Below are positions 1-8,914 of a stretch of DNA of 64,000 nucleotides, piece after piece. Numbering within the stretch: position 1 is the stretch's first letter; each line of letters starts with the position of its first letter. The notes below the pieces were generated by a model that searched no databases, was not told the origin of the DNA, and was given only the letters and a program-made list of their open reading frames with translations. Position numbers and translations under genes: made by a program. The DNA comes from Crenobacter oryzisoli (GTDB taxonomy: Bacteria > Pseudomonadota > Gammaproteobacteria > Burkholderiales > Chromobacteriaceae). The stretch spans positions 1 to 64,000 of the forward strand of contig NZ_JAUEDK010000002.1 of the NCBI RefSeq assembly GCF_030385785.1, read 5' to 3'.

Positions 1-63
1 CTCAAGGGCGATTCACTGCGCAAGAAGCGCAGCTGTTTGACGGTGGAGGCGGCTCAGGAGTAA
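1..63 (+). CDS. C-terminal end of an IstB-like IS21 helper ATPase (partial)
   Basis: The window opens inside an open frame that ends at a TAA at 61-63. The last 20 residues begin LKGDSLRKKR, which fits the basic C-terminal tail of IstB, the AAA+ helper of IS21-family transposition. The repeated tgtccag motifs immediately downstream resemble IS21 ends and support this. Only the tail is visible, so no ATPase motif can be checked and the family call rests on context. Confidence 0.45.
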   Translation, partial: LKGDSLRKKRSCLTVEAAQE

Positions 64-97
64 AACGTCGTCCTACCTCGCGACGCTACGCTCGTAG

Positions 98-166
98 TGT
101 CCAGATTGAGCTGGAATGACTGTCCAGTTTGCGGCGGAATGGCTGTCCAGATTCGCCGGAATCCGC
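98..166. repeat. Three 23-bp tandem repeats at the end of an IS21-like element
   Basis: Units at 98-120, 121-143 and 144-166 each begin tgtccag and carry a ccggaat/gcggaat-like core. Multiple short repeats at the termini are typical of IS21-family elements, where they bind the transposase IstA. The outer boundary of the element and its target duplication cannot be placed from this side alone. Confidence 0.65.
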
Positions 167-235
167 AGTCTGTCTACGAAAAATGCTTTTGGCGAGTATT
201 TCGAATGCGCTACGAGTTGGTTATCATAAGAGTAC

Positions 236-271
236 GGCCGTGCTGCTTATCACATCACGGCCTACTTTTTT
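236..271 (+). terminator. Putative terminator between the IS end and rnk
   Basis: A 7-bp stem, ggccgtg (236-242) with cacggcc (256-262), is followed by a run of T at 266-271. It could isolate rnk from transcription coming out of the insertion sequence. The 13-nt loop is long, so confidence is moderate. Confidence 0.4.
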
Positions 272-307
272 AACGCCTGCGCTTGAATGTTGAATGAGGA
301 GTGAGTG

Positions 308-721
308 ATGTCGACCCTGCCGCCGATTACCGTTTCCAGTCTTGATTACGATCGCCTGTCCGCCCTCCTCGAGTCGGTGTCGGTTCGCGATGTGCCGGGA
401 GTGGTTGCGCTGGAGCGCGAGTTGGAGCGGGCCGAGATTGTCGAGCCTGATTCCATGCCTGCCGATGTGGTGACGATGAACAGCCGGGTGCTGGTGTGTG
501 ATGCTACAAATGGTGAGGAGCGTGAACTGACGTTGGTCTACCCGCGTGAAGCGGATTTCGAGCAAGGACGTCTCTCCATTCTGGCGCCGGTAGGTAGTGC
601 TCTGCTTGGCCTGTCCATCGGTCAGAGCATCGTGTGGCCATTGCCTGATGGCAAGGAAACCCGACTTACCGTGCTGGCGATCCATTATCAGCCCGAAGCC
701 GCCGGTGATCTGCACCGCTAA
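308..721 (+). CDS. rnk: Nucleoside diphosphate kinase regulator (Rnk, GreA/GreB family)
   Basis: The 137-residue protein has the Rnk architecture: a short N-terminal helical segment followed by the GreA/GreB C-terminal FKBP-like domain (about residues 50-135, with LVYPREADFEQGRLSILAPVGSAL and a GLSIGQSI segment). Rnk binds RNA polymerase near the secondary channel and affects nucleoside diphosphate kinase levels; it lacks the long coiled coil of GreA that promotes cleavage. ATG 308 was chosen over the in-frame GTG at 305 because a GAGGAG ribosome-binding site sits just upstream. It is a single gene between an IS remnant and a strong terminator. Confidence 0.88.
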   Translation: MSTLPPITVSSLDYDRLSALLESVSVRDVPGVVALERELERAEIVEPDSMPADVVTMNSRVLVCDATNGEERELTLVYPREADFEQGRLSILAPVGSALLGLSIGQSIVWPLPDGKETRLTVLAIHYQPEAAGDLHR

Positions 722-745
722 TGGCCGGTGCGCCGGCCGATAAGC

Positions 746-779
746 ATTCGGCCAACCCTGGGGTTGGCCGAATCGTTTT
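746..779 (+). terminator. Rho-independent terminator of rnk
   Basis: A perfect 12-bp stem, attcggccaacc (746-757) and ggttggccgaat (762-773), with a 4-nt loop is followed by cgtttt. The core ggccaacc recurs in other terminators of this window. Confidence 0.85.
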
Positions 780-787
780 GAGGCAGA

Positions 788-1399
788 TTACAAGCAGCGC
801 TGGATCATTTGTGCCAGCGGCACCAACTTCCCGTGGAAGAAGTGGCTGGTTCCGGGGAAGACCACCACCGGCAGCCCCTGTGGCCGTGCCCAGTCGAGCA
901 CTGCGGACAGCGGGATCACCTCGTCTTCCTCGCCGTGGATCACCAGTGTGTCGGCCGGTACGTGCGGGGTCGGGATGACGTATTTGCCCACTGCCACGCC
1001 CATCAGCAGCAACTTGTCGGCCTCGATGCGGGCGCGGGTACGTGCGGCGACGAAGCCGCCGAACGAGAAGCCGGCCAGCACCAGCGGTGCTTCGGCGCCG
1101 TGTTCGCGACGGGCGTGTTCGACCACCGCAATGACGTCGTCGACCTCGCCATTGCCATAATCGTGCGTGCCTTCACTTTCGCCGACACCGCGCAGGTTCG
1201 GGCAGTAGCAATGGTAACCCAGTTGCGACAGCGCCTTGGCCGTGGTCTGCACCACCTTGTTGGTGTTGGTGCCACCCTGGGTTGGGTTCGGGTGGCAGAT
1301 CACCGCAATGCCGACCATGTCGCTTTGCGGCGGCACCACGATGGTTTCCAGCGCTCCGACCGGGCCGGCGATGGTGATTTTTTCTGGCTGTTTAAGCAT
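788..1399 (-). CDS. Alpha/beta hydrolase (COG2945-type)
   Basis: The 203-residue protein has the alpha/beta hydrolase fold: a CHPNPTQGGT segment near residue 35 typical of the COG2945 group, the nucleophile elbow GFSFGG (Ser near residue 112), an acid in HGEEDEVIP, and a catalytic His in GTSHFFHG near the C-terminus. No signal peptide is visible, so it is cytoplasmic. The substrate is unknown; members are annotated as esterases or dienelactone-hydrolase-like. Its ATG overlaps the TGA of the upstream ferredoxin-like gene, so the two are translationally coupled. Confidence 0.85.
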   Translation of the reverse strand: MLKQPEKITIAGPVGALETIVVPPQSDMVGIAVICHPNPTQGGTNTNKVVQTTAKALSQLGYHCYCPNLRGVGESEGTHDYGNGEVDDVIAVVEHARREHGAEAPLVLAGFSFGGFVAARTRARIEADKLLLMGVAVGKYVIPTPHVPADTLVIHGEEDEVIPLSAVLDWARPQGLPVVVFPGTSHFFHGKLVPLAQMIQRCL

Positions 1400-1707
1400 C
1401 AGACTTTCAGCCTTTCCACCTCTCGGCCATTAACCAGGTGCTCGTCGATAATCTCGTCGATGTCGTCTTTATCGACGAAGGTGTACCAAGTGCCCTGCGG
1501 GTAGATCACCAGCACCGGACCATCGTCGCAACGCCCCAGACAGCCGGCCTTGCTCACCCGAACCTTGCCCGGGCCGTTTAGTCCGAGCGCTTTTACCCGG
1601 TCTTTCAGATGGCCGAGCATCTCGGCCGAACCGAAATCGGCACAGCATCCCTCGCCGGGAGCTCGCTGGTTGCAGCAGACAAACACGTGATTTTCAAAGA
1701 AGCTCAT
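1399..1707 (-). CDS. Thioredoxin-like [2Fe-2S] ferredoxin
   Basis: The 102-residue protein belongs to the thioredoxin-fold [2Fe-2S] ferredoxins related to the NuoE domain. Cysteines occur as VCCNQRAPGEGCC near the N-terminus and as KAGCLGRCDDGPV in the middle; the latter matches the CxxxC half of the cluster site. It would be a soluble one-electron carrier, partner unknown. It is followed directly by the hydrolase gene with overlapping stop and start, and it lies 41 bp downstream of dnaB. Confidence 0.85.
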   Translation of the reverse strand: MSFFENHVFVCCNQRAPGEGCCADFGSAEMLGHLKDRVKALGLNGPGKVRVSKAGCLGRCDDGPVLVIYPQGTWYTFVDKDDIDEIIDEHLVNGREVERLKV

Positions 1708-1748
1708 TTTTGATCCGCAGTGTTCCTATGAAGGCGTTTGGCCAACGT

Positions 1749-3146
1749 TTACTCGTTGTCGGCCCAGCCCGAGTGGGCGGCATTGCCAAACTTGGCGTAC
1801 TGGCCGATGAAGGTCAGGTTGACGCGACCGGTCGGGCCGTTACGGTGTTTACCGATGATGGCCTCAGCCAACCCCTTGTTGTCGGGGTTGTCGCGGTTGT
1901 AGTACTCATCGCGATACATGAAGATGATCAGGTCAGCATCCTGCTCGATGGCACCCGATTCGCGCAGGTCGGACATCATCGGCCGCTTGTCCGGACGCTG
2001 CTCCACGCTACGCGACAGCTGCGACAGTGCGATCACCGGCACCTGCAGCTCTTTGGCCAAGCCCTTCAGACCACGCGAAATCTCCCCTAGTTCGGAGGCG
2101 CGGTTGTCGCTACGCCCGGAGCCACTCATCAGCTGCATGTAGTCGATCACGATCAGGCCAAGCTTGCCGCCGAACTGGCGTGCCAAGCGCCGTGCGCGAG
2201 CGCGGAGTTCCAGCGCGGTCAATGCTGGCGTCTCATCGATGTACATCGGCGCTTCGGAAAGCTTGCCGATCGCGGTAGTCAGCTTGCTCCAGTCCTCATC
2301 CTGCAGGCGACCGGTACGCAGTACGTGCTGGTCGAGCATGCCCACCGAGCCAAGCATACGCATCACCAGCTGGGCGCCACCCATTTCCATCGAGAACACT
2401 GCCACCGGTAGGCCTGCCTCCACCGCCACATGCTCGGCGATGTTCATCGAGAATGCGGTCTTACCCATCGACGGGCGCCCTGCGACGATAATCAGGTCGC
2501 CTGGCTGCATGCCGGAGGTCTTGGCGTCCAGGTCTGTGAAACCGGTCGGCACCCCCGTTACCTCGTCTGGGTTGTCTCGGCTATACAGCATGTCGATGCG
2601 GTCGACCACTTCCTTGAGCAGCCCTGGCATTTCCAGGAAACCCTGCTTGGACTTGGCGGTGCTCTCGGCGATCTGGAACACCTTGTTCTCGGCCTCGTCG
2701 AGCAACTGGGCAGCGTCACGCCCCTGCGGGTTGTAGGCCGACTCGCTGATCTCGGTGCCCACCTGCGCGAGCTGGCGCATCACCGAGCGCTCGCGCACGA
2801 TCTCGGCGTACCGGCGGATATTGGCGGCCGACGGGGTGTTCTGCGCCAGCGTGGCCAGGTAGGCCAGGCCGCCGATGTTGCCGAGTTCGCCGTTCTGGTC
2901 GAGGTGTTCGGACACGGTGACCACGTCGGCAGGGCGTGCTTGCTCGACGAGCCGGGCAATGCTGCGGTAGATCAGCCGATGATCGTGGCGATAAAAGTCG
3001 CCTTCGCTGACCACGTCGGCAATCTTGTCCCATGCTTGGTTTTCCAGCATCAGGCCGCCGAGCACCGACTGTTCGGCCTCGATGGAGTGTGGCGGAGTGC
3101 GCAGCGCCACCATGGCGCTGTCGCTTGTCTGGTCAAAATCGTTCAT
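1749..3146 (-). CDS. dnaB: Replicative DNA helicase DnaB
   Basis: The 465-residue protein carries the N-terminal DnaB domain (PHSIEAEQSVLGGLML at about residue 20) and the RecA-like C-terminal helicase domain. Walker A is AGRPSMGKTAFSMN, and the Walker B-like segment is LIVIDYMQLM, with the ALSQLSR and GAIEQDAD motifs after it. It forms the hexameric ring that unwinds DNA at the replication fork. The frame remains open to a GTG at 3167; ATG 3146 was preferred because it gives the usual N-terminus, but neither start has a strong ribosome-binding site. Confidence 0.97.
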   Translation of the reverse strand: MNDFDQTSDSAMVALRTPPHSIEAEQSVLGGLMLENQAWDKIADVVSEGDFYRHDHRLIYRSIARLVEQARPADVVTVSEHLDQNGELGNIGGLAYLATLAQNTPSAANIRRYAEIVRERSVMRQLAQVGTEISESAYNPQGRDAAQLLDEAENKVFQIAESTAKSKQGFLEMPGLLKEVVDRIDMLYSRDNPDEVTGVPTGFTDLDAKTSGMQPGDLIIVAGRPSMGKTAFSMNIAEHVAVEAGLPVAVFSMEMGGAQLVMRMLGSVGMLDQHVLRTGRLQDEDWSKLTTAIGKLSEAPMYIDETPALTALELRARARRLARQFGGKLGLIVIDYMQLMSGSGRSDNRASELGEISRGLKGLAKELQVPVIALSQLSRSVEQRPDKRPMMSDLRESGAIEQDADLIIFMYRDEYYNRDNPDNKGLAEAIIGKHRNGPTGRVNLTFIGQYAKFGNAAHSGWADNE

Positions 3147-3379
3147 CAGGAAAACAGGTTGGCACACCGCCTGTTGTGCGGCTGCGCGATTCGAGAGACC
3201 GTGATTTTATCACTGAAGCGGCTCAGGCCGCTGAGCGATACAACGTATCTCATGCTACTTAGCTGAGTGGCATTGCGTTTCCGATGGCAACAGCGCAGTG
3301 GCTGTTGCCACGACCGGTCCAATGCGTTGTTCTTGGCGATGATTAGCGATACTGGCTGACATGGCGTAACACAAACAAT

Positions 3380-3404
3380 AGGCCCCGCACGAGCGGGGCC
3401 TTTT
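3380..3404 (-). terminator. GC-rich hairpin between the VOC gene and dnaB
   Basis: Stem ggccccgc (3381-3388) pairs with gcggggcc (3393-3400). The T run (tttt) lies on the plus-strand side, whereas the adjoining genes run on the minus strand. It probably acts as a terminator or insulator for the VOC gene, with a weak U-tract in that direction. Confidence 0.6.
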
Positions 3405-3418
3405 CGGAGGACTGCCGG

Positions 3419-3835
3419 CTACGACTGTTGGGGCTTCATCACATTGATCATCCAGTGCACGCCGAAACGGTCGGTGACCATACCGAAGCCGTCGGCCCAG
3501 AAGGTCGGGCCGTATGGCATGGTGACCGTTCCGCCGTCGGCCAGCGCATCGAACAGGCGCTTGCCCTCCTCGGAGCTTTTCGGGTCGAGCGAAAGGCTGT
3601 AGCCATGATGACCGGCGGCGGGGGCGCACATGCCATCCGATGCCATCAGCGCGCTGTCGCCGATAGTGAAGCTGACGTGCATGATCTTGTCTTGCCACTC
3701 GGCTGGGGTCTTGTCTACTTCCGGCGCTTCCTTGAAGCGCATCTGAAAAGTGGTCTTGGCGCCAAGCTTCTGGCTGTAGAACTCGAGTGCTTCTTCACAG
3801 CGGCCGTAGAAATTCAGATAAGGCTGAACCTGCAT
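3419..3835 (-). CDS. VOC-family (PhnB-like) protein
   Basis: The 138-residue protein matches the PhnB/YjdN-like vicinal oxygen chelate proteins: QPYLNFYGRCEEALEFYSQKLGA at the start, then MHVSFTIGDSALMASD, and near the end TFWADGFGMVTDRFGVHWMIN. The fold is that of glyoxalase and bleomycin-resistance proteins. Reaction and ligand are unknown for most members; annotations as 3-demethylubiquinone methyltransferase are historical. It is a single gene. Confidence 0.88.
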   Translation of the reverse strand: MQVQPYLNFYGRCEEALEFYSQKLGAKTTFQMRFKEAPEVDKTPAEWQDKIMHVSFTIGDSALMASDGMCAPAAGHHGYSLSLDPKSSEEGKRLFDALADGGTVTMPYGPTFWADGFGMVTDRFGVHWMINVMKPQQS

Positions 3836-4024
3836 AATGGGCTCCTGAAGAATGGGATTGACCGAACGTCGTCGGCAAGTGCGCAGACTGCCCTGATGTC
3901 ATAGCGTGTTTTGCCGCCGGTGGCCAGATCGATGGCATGGGCGGTGGTCGGCGCCGAGCAGAGAGGCCGGCGCAGATCCAATCAGAGGCGCGCCTGTCGG
4001 CCAACGGCACCCTGCATCGGGGAC

Positions 4025-4048
4025 AAAAAAAGGCGGCCGAAGCCGCCT
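4025..4048 (-). terminator. Rho-independent terminator of rmuC
   Basis: Stem aggcggc (4031-4037) pairs with gccgcct (4042-4048). On the minus strand it is followed by six U, 16 bp beyond the rmuC stop. The 229 bp between this gene and the VOC gene hold nothing else recognised. Confidence 0.85.
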
Positions 4049-4064
4049 GTGTTCAATGCAGTGC

Positions 4065-5687
4065 CTATTCAGTCAAGGCGCCTAGTTCGCCCTCGCCGTC
4101 CGGTTCGTCGGCTTCGCTGCCGAGCAGGTGCGACGGCAACTGCTTGTTGGCCTTGACGCCGAGCTTGCGCAGCTTCTCTGCACGGCTGGTCAGGTTGCCA
4201 CTGCCGGTGGTGAGCTGCTTCATCGCAATGCCGTAAGTATCCTGCGTAGTGGCAAGCTGCTTGCCGAGCTTCTCCAGCGTGTCGGCGAAGCCGACGAACT
4301 TGTCGTACATCGCGCCACTTTGCCGGGCGATCTCCAGCGCGTTCTGGTTCTGGTATTCGTAGCGCCAGATGCTGGCGACAGTACGCAGCGTGGCGAGCAA
4401 GGTGCTCGGGCCGACAATCATGATGCGCCGCTCAAACGCCTCGTTGAACAAGCCCATGTCCTGCTGTACCGCCAAGAGATAGGCCGGCTCGACCGGTACG
4501 AACATGAACACGAAGTCGAGCGTGTTGAGCTTGTAGAGGTCCTGGTAGCGCTTTTCGGCCAGCGTGCGGATATGCTGGCGCAGCGCGGCCACGTGTGCCT
4601 TCAGCTCGGCCTCGCGCTCGATCTCGTCGGTGGCGGCAGTGTACCGCACATAGGCGTTGAGCGACACCTTGGAATCGACCACCAGCTGCTTGCCTTCAGG
4701 CAGGTGGATCACCACGTCAGGCTGGTAGCGTTTGTAGCCGCCCTCCTCGGTCTCGACCACATCGGACACCTGTACCTCGTACTCACGGCCACGCGTCAGG
4801 CCGGAGGTTTCCAGTACGCTCTCCAACACCATCTCACCCCAATTACCCTGCGCCTTGTTGTTGGCGCCGGTCAAGGCGTTAGTCAGCGCGATCGCGTCCT
4901 GGCCGAGCTGGGTGTTGAGCTTCTGCAGATTGCGCAGCTCGTTTTCCAGCGTCAGCCGCTCCTTCGAGTCCTTGTCGTAGGTGTCCTGCACCAGCTTGCC
5001 GAACGCCTGGATGCGTTCGTGCAAGGGATTCAGCAGTCCACCGAGGTTTTCCTTGTTCTGTTCTGTGAAGCGCTTGGATTTTTCCTCAAAGATCTCGTTG
5101 GCAAGCGCCTTGAACTGGTTGGAGAGCGCATCGCGTGCCTGGATCAGCAGTGCGATCTTTTCGAGGGCAAGTTCCTGTTCCTTTTGGAGCGTGGTTGCGA
5201 GTTCCTGCTCGCGCGCGGTTAGCCTGGTGATCTCCTCGCCGAGCCGTGCGCCGTCCTGGCGCACCGCGGCCAGCTCCTCCTCGAGCTGGACAATACGCTT
5301 GCCTTGCTCGACCCGCGCGGCCAACTCGGCGCCGGACTTGCGCAGCTCCTCGCCCAGACGCGCCAGCGCGCCGTCACGCTCGGCCACAGCCTGCTCCAGC
5401 AACGGCACGCGATCGGCGCGGGCACTGCTCGCGGCGAGCAATTGCTGAGCCTGCGCCAGCTCGTTCTGGCCGAGGCGCAAGCGCTCATCGCTGAGCTGCA
5501 GTCGCTCGCGCTGTTCGGCCAACGTGGCCTCAGCACCGGCGAGGCGGGTTTGCAGAATGGCGGCCTCGGCGAGGCCCTCGCCCCGTCCCTGCTCGTAGGC
5601 GATGTCGCCCTTGCCGCGCAGCAGTAGCCAGACGAATGCAGCGCCGAGCAACAGGCTGGCAAGGCCAGTCACGATAATTTCGATCAT
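4065..5687 (-). CDS. rmuC: DNA recombination protein RmuC
   Basis: The 540-residue protein has one N-terminal membrane helix (about residues 4-24), a long coiled coil (about residues 30-200, rich in A/E/L/Q/R) and the RmuC nuclease-like domain (about residues 230-480), containing NNKAQGNWGEMVLE, PDVVIHLPEGKQLVVDSKVSL and FVFMFVPVEPAYLLAV. The lysine in DSKVSL and the acidic residues fit a PD-(D/E)XK-like core. RmuC limits recombination at inverted repeats. A good AAGGA site precedes ATG 5687. It lies 164 bp downstream of recJ, another recombination gene on the same strand. Confidence 0.95.
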   Translation of the reverse strand: MIEIIVTGLASLLLGAAFVWLLLRGKGDIAYEQGRGEGLAEAAILQTRLAGAEATLAEQRERLQLSDERLRLGQNELAQAQQLLAASSARADRVPLLEQAVAERDGALARLGEELRKSGAELAARVEQGKRIVQLEEELAAVRQDGARLGEEITRLTAREQELATTLQKEQELALEKIALLIQARDALSNQFKALANEIFEEKSKRFTEQNKENLGGLLNPLHERIQAFGKLVQDTYDKDSKERLTLENELRNLQKLNTQLGQDAIALTNALTGANNKAQGNWGEMVLESVLETSGLTRGREYEVQVSDVVETEEGGYKRYQPDVVIHLPEGKQLVVDSKVSLNAYVRYTAATDEIEREAELKAHVAALRQHIRTLAEKRYQDLYKLNTLDFVFMFVPVEPAYLLAVQQDMGLFNEAFERRIMIVGPSTLLATLRTVASIWRYEYQNQNALEIARQSGAMYDKFVGFADTLEKLGKQLATTQDTYGIAMKQLTTGSGNLTSRAEKLRKLGVKANKQLPSHLLGSEADEPDGEGELGALTE

Positions 5688-5851
5688 TGTTTTTCCTTAA
5701 GAAACTGGCCTCAAAGTGCAGCGAGGGGCGGGCGGAGCGCAAGCAACGGAATGTACACGGAGTACATGAGGTTGAGCGAATCAACAGATTTGCACGCCGA
5801 CCGACCGCCAACCCGAGATCACGCCGGCGTAGTAGCTTTGAGGGCAGTTTT

Positions 5852-7558
5852 TTACTCGGCGCTGCGCCAGTGATCGATATAGAGCTGCAACTCCTTATTG
5901 CCCCGCCACTCGTTGGCGACGACCTGATAAACCGCATCGACGCTGTCGGGCAGCCAGTCGTTGTGGTTGAACAGCATCGCGTCGAATTCGGCGCCCTCTT
6001 TAGCCAAGCGCAGCTTCAGATGCTTGTCGCCGACCAGTCGCTGGCTGACTACGATGAAGCGGTCGGTGAAGGTCGGCCCCGGAAAGCCCTGCCCCCACAC
6101 CTGTGCGGCCAGGGTCTCGGCAGTATCCAGCGTCAACTCACGTCGGCTCAGGCTGCCGTCGGTCTCGAAGGTGCGAGTCAGCCGGCTCTCGTCGATCAAC
6201 TCGCGCGCCACCTGTTCGAACGCGGCGGTGAAGTCCGTGAAATCGGCCTCGGCAATGGTCAGGCCAGCCGCCATCGCGTGGCCGCCGAACTTGGCGATCA
6301 GGCCCGGATGGCGCTTGTAGACCAGATCGAGTGCATCGCGCAGGTGAAAGCCGGGAATCGAGCGGCCGGACCCCTTGATCTCGCCCTCGTCGCCCGGCGC
6401 GAACACGATGGCCGGGCGGTGGAAGCGTTCCTTCAGTCGTGAGGCGACGATGCCGACCACGCCCTGGTGCCAGTCGTCGCGATACAGCGAGAGGCTGTAG
6501 CGATCGGCTGGGTCGATGGTCGACAGCACCGCCAGCGCCTCTTCCTGCATGCCCGACTCGATGCTGCGCCGCTCGCGGTTGAGGCGGTCGAGCTCCTGCG
6601 CGAGCCCCATCGCCACCTCCTCGCTGTCGGCCAGCAGGCAGGCTATGCCGAGGCTCATGTCGTCGAGGCGGCCGGCGGCGTTCAGGCGCGGCCCGAGTGT
6701 GAAGCCAAGGTCGAAGGTGTTGGCCTTGTGCGCGGCGCGGCCGGCCACGCGGAACAGCGCGGCGATGCCCGGGCGCATCCGCCCGGCGCGCATGCGGCGC
6801 AGCCCCTGTTCGACCAGGATGCGGTTGTTCTGGTCAAGCCGCACCACGTCGGCGACGGTACCGAGCGCCACCAGGTCGAGCAGCTCGCCGAGGTTCGGCT
6901 CTGGCCTAGCCGAATCGCGCCCGGCGGTAAACGCGCCGCGCTTGCGCAATTCGGCACGCAATGCCATTAGCACGTAGAACATCACACCGACGCCGGCGAG
7001 GTTCTTCGACGGGAAGTCGCAGCCGGGCTGGTTCGGGTTGACGATCAACGCGTCGGGCAAGGTGTCACCCGGCAAGTGGTGGTCGGTAACCAGCACCTCG
7101 ATGCCGCGTGCACGTGCCTCGGCCACGCCGGCGACGCTGGCAATGCCGTTGTCGACGGTGATGATGATGTCGGGCGACTTGGTCGACGCCAGCTCGACGA
7201 TTTCAGGCGTCAGGCCGTAACCGTACTCGAAGCGGTTGGGCACGATGAAGTCGACCACCGCGCCGAGCGCGGACAGCCCCTTCATCGCCACCGAACAGGC
7301 GGTGGCGCCGTCAGCATCATAGTCGGCGACGATCAGCATGCGCTGGCGCGCGGCGATCGCATCGGCAAGCCGCATCGCCATCGCTTCTGCGTTCTTCAGC
7401 AGGCCGAACGGAATCAGCATCGCCAGGCTGCAGTCGAGTTCGTCGGCGCTTTCGATGCCGCGCGCGGCGCACAGCCGAGCAAGCAAGGGGTCGATGCCGT
7501 CGACGGTCAACCGCTCGCGGGCGGCGTCAGGAATGGGGCGTACTACGATCTGGGACAT
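5852..7558 (-). CDS. recJ: Single-stranded-DNA-specific exonuclease RecJ
   Basis: The 568-residue protein carries the DHH/DHHA1 phosphoesterase signature: VADYDADGATACS (motif I), ITVDNGIAS, VTDHHLPGD (the DHH motif) and, after a linker, the DHHA1 motif KGSGRSIPGFHLRDAL with GGHAMAAGLT. RecJ degrades single-stranded DNA 5'-to-3' in RecF-pathway recombination and mismatch repair. Length is standard. It starts 3 bp after the stop of the upstream phosphoglycerate-mutase-like gene, so the two share a transcript. Confidence 0.97.
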   Translation of the reverse strand: MSQIVVRPIPDAARERLTVDGIDPLLARLCAARGIESADELDCSLAMLIPFGLLKNAEAMAMRLADAIAARQRMLIVADYDADGATACSVAMKGLSALGAVVDFIVPNRFEYGYGLTPEIVELASTKSPDIIITVDNGIASVAGVAEARARGIEVLVTDHHLPGDTLPDALIVNPNQPGCDFPSKNLAGVGVMFYVLMALRAELRKRGAFTAGRDSARPEPNLGELLDLVALGTVADVVRLDQNNRILVEQGLRRMRAGRMRPGIAALFRVAGRAAHKANTFDLGFTLGPRLNAAGRLDDMSLGIACLLADSEEVAMGLAQELDRLNRERRSIESGMQEEALAVLSTIDPADRYSLSLYRDDWHQGVVGIVASRLKERFHRPAIVFAPGDEGEIKGSGRSIPGFHLRDALDLVYKRHPGLIAKFGGHAMAAGLTIAEADFTDFTAAFEQVARELIDESRLTRTFETDGSLSRRELTLDTAETLAAQVWGQGFPGPTFTDRFIVVSQRLVGDKHLKLRLAKEGAEFDAMLFNHNDWLPDSVDAVYQVVANEWRGNKELQLYIDHWRSAE

Positions 7559-7561
7559 AGT

Positions 7562-8569
7562 TCAAACGAGTGAGGCGAGCGTGCGCGGACGTCGCCAGAA
7601 TTTCCAAAGGTCGCCCGAACGCACGGTGAGCGTGAAGCCGGCGTCGCCGTGGCAGACGAGCGTCAGTTCTGTCAGCCGGCGAGCCTTCAGCGCGGTCAGC
7701 AGCGGCGCGAACCAGCGTTCTTCCAGTTGGCCGAGCCCCTCGCGCCAGCCCCAGGCGTCCCGGTACTGAGCGGGCCCAAGCAGGCTGTCATCGCGCAGCA
7801 GTACCGAGTCGGCCTTGCCGGCGGCGGCTTGCAGTCCGTCGTACGCATAGGGCACGGCGTCGTGGGGCACGCCGGCGAGTGTGGCGTAGTGCTGCCAGAG
7901 CGGGTCATCGGCGAGGACCAGCTTGGCCGAACAGGCCGGCTGACCGGCCTCGCCGTTGCCCCATAGCCAGACGCTGTTCACCGCCGGCTCGCCGCGTGCC
8001 TCCCGCTCGTCGTTGGCCGGGTGAGTGTAGAGCAGCATCTGCAGCTCGTTGAGGAAGCGGCTCCAGATCAAGCCATCCTGCCCCTTGGGCAGGTGCGCGT
8101 TGACATCCTCGCCGACAACGTCGGCCAGCGCGGTGAACTCGGCGCGCGGCGCTTCGGCCGATTCGACATACCAGCGCCCCGGCTGCGGGGCGTGAAAGCG
8201 CAGGCCGTCCTCGGCGAAATGCTGGTTGAGGGCAGCGGTCAGCCGGTCGGCCTCGTGCTGCGCCAGCGTCAGAATGCCGATGTCGGCCAGCAAGGCGCGA
8301 TCGCGGTCGATACGCACGTGGACCGGGTCGGCGACCAGCCAGTGGCCGTTGCCGACCGAGAGGCCGTCTGCCTGCGCCAGGCTGCGCGCCGGTGCAGTGT
8401 CGGCGAGCGCGAACGCCTGGGCGGTCTGGCTGCTAAGCGATTGGGCGGCGGGTACAACCCGGCCTCGGCCTAGCAGTGTGGCAAGCGCCGGCAGCTCCAG
8501 CCCTTTGGCGACTTCATCGGCGTCGTGGGCGTCGAGCCAGGCCAGGCCCGGCAGGTGCAGAGTCAGCAT
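7562..8569 (-). CDS. Phosphoglycerate-mutase-like (RpfE-type) protein
   Basis: This 335-residue protein resembles the hypothetical proteins annotated as 'regulatory protein RpfE type' or phosphoglycerate-mutase-like that often precede recJ in Betaproteobacteria. Recognisable segments are the N-terminal LHLPGLAWLD, the central GDGL.../HLPKGQDGLIWSRFLNELQMLLY, and VWLWGNGEAG. No enzymatic activity is established, and catalytic metal ligands of the alkaline-phosphatase fold cannot be assigned by eye. The second of two adjacent ATG codons is used here. Function remains open. Confidence 0.75.
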   Translation of the reverse strand: MLTLHLPGLAWLDAHDADEVAKGLELPALATLLGRGRVVPAAQSLSSQTAQAFALADTAPARSLAQADGLSVGNGHWLVADPVHVRIDRDRALLADIGILTLAQHEADRLTAALNQHFAEDGLRFHAPQPGRWYVESAEAPRAEFTALADVVGEDVNAHLPKGQDGLIWSRFLNELQMLLYTHPANDEREARGEPAVNSVWLWGNGEAGQPACSAKLVLADDPLWQHYATLAGVPHDAVPYAYDGLQAAAGKADSVLLRDDSLLGPAQYRDAWGWREGLGQLEERWFAPLLTALKARRLTELTLVCHGDAGFTLTVRSGDLWKFWRRPRTLASLV

Positions 8570-8914
8570 CATCGCTCAACCTCCAGGGCGGGGCGTGAGT
8601 GGATGCGGGCAGTGCTGCTAAGGGCCGGCAGCGTGGGTTCAGTGTTTGTCATGCGCGGCGAATGGTCTTTTGCTACCGGTCTAAATACACCGATGCATAT
8701 AGGGTAATGTGATGATTCTATTGAAGAAATGTATTTTTTAACTGAAAGAGGCTTGCTACCATGTTCCGCTTTCGCGGTCGGCCCTAGAACTTCCATTCAG
8801 CCTGCCGGCCTCAATGCGAATAATTTTTATAGGCAGCGTTTGGCTCAACCAGCGTCTGTAGTGTGTAAACCACGGTCGGTCTTGATTACGCCGCCATAGT
8901 CCCGTTTTTCGTCG
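8570..8914. other. Intergenic region between divergent genes
   Basis: This 345-bp stretch separates the minus-strand RpfE-like gene from the plus-strand endopeptidase. The middle (about 8670-8760) is clearly more AT-rich than its surroundings and should hold both promoters. No RNA gene, repeat or confident -35/-10 pair was found. Confidence 0.5.
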
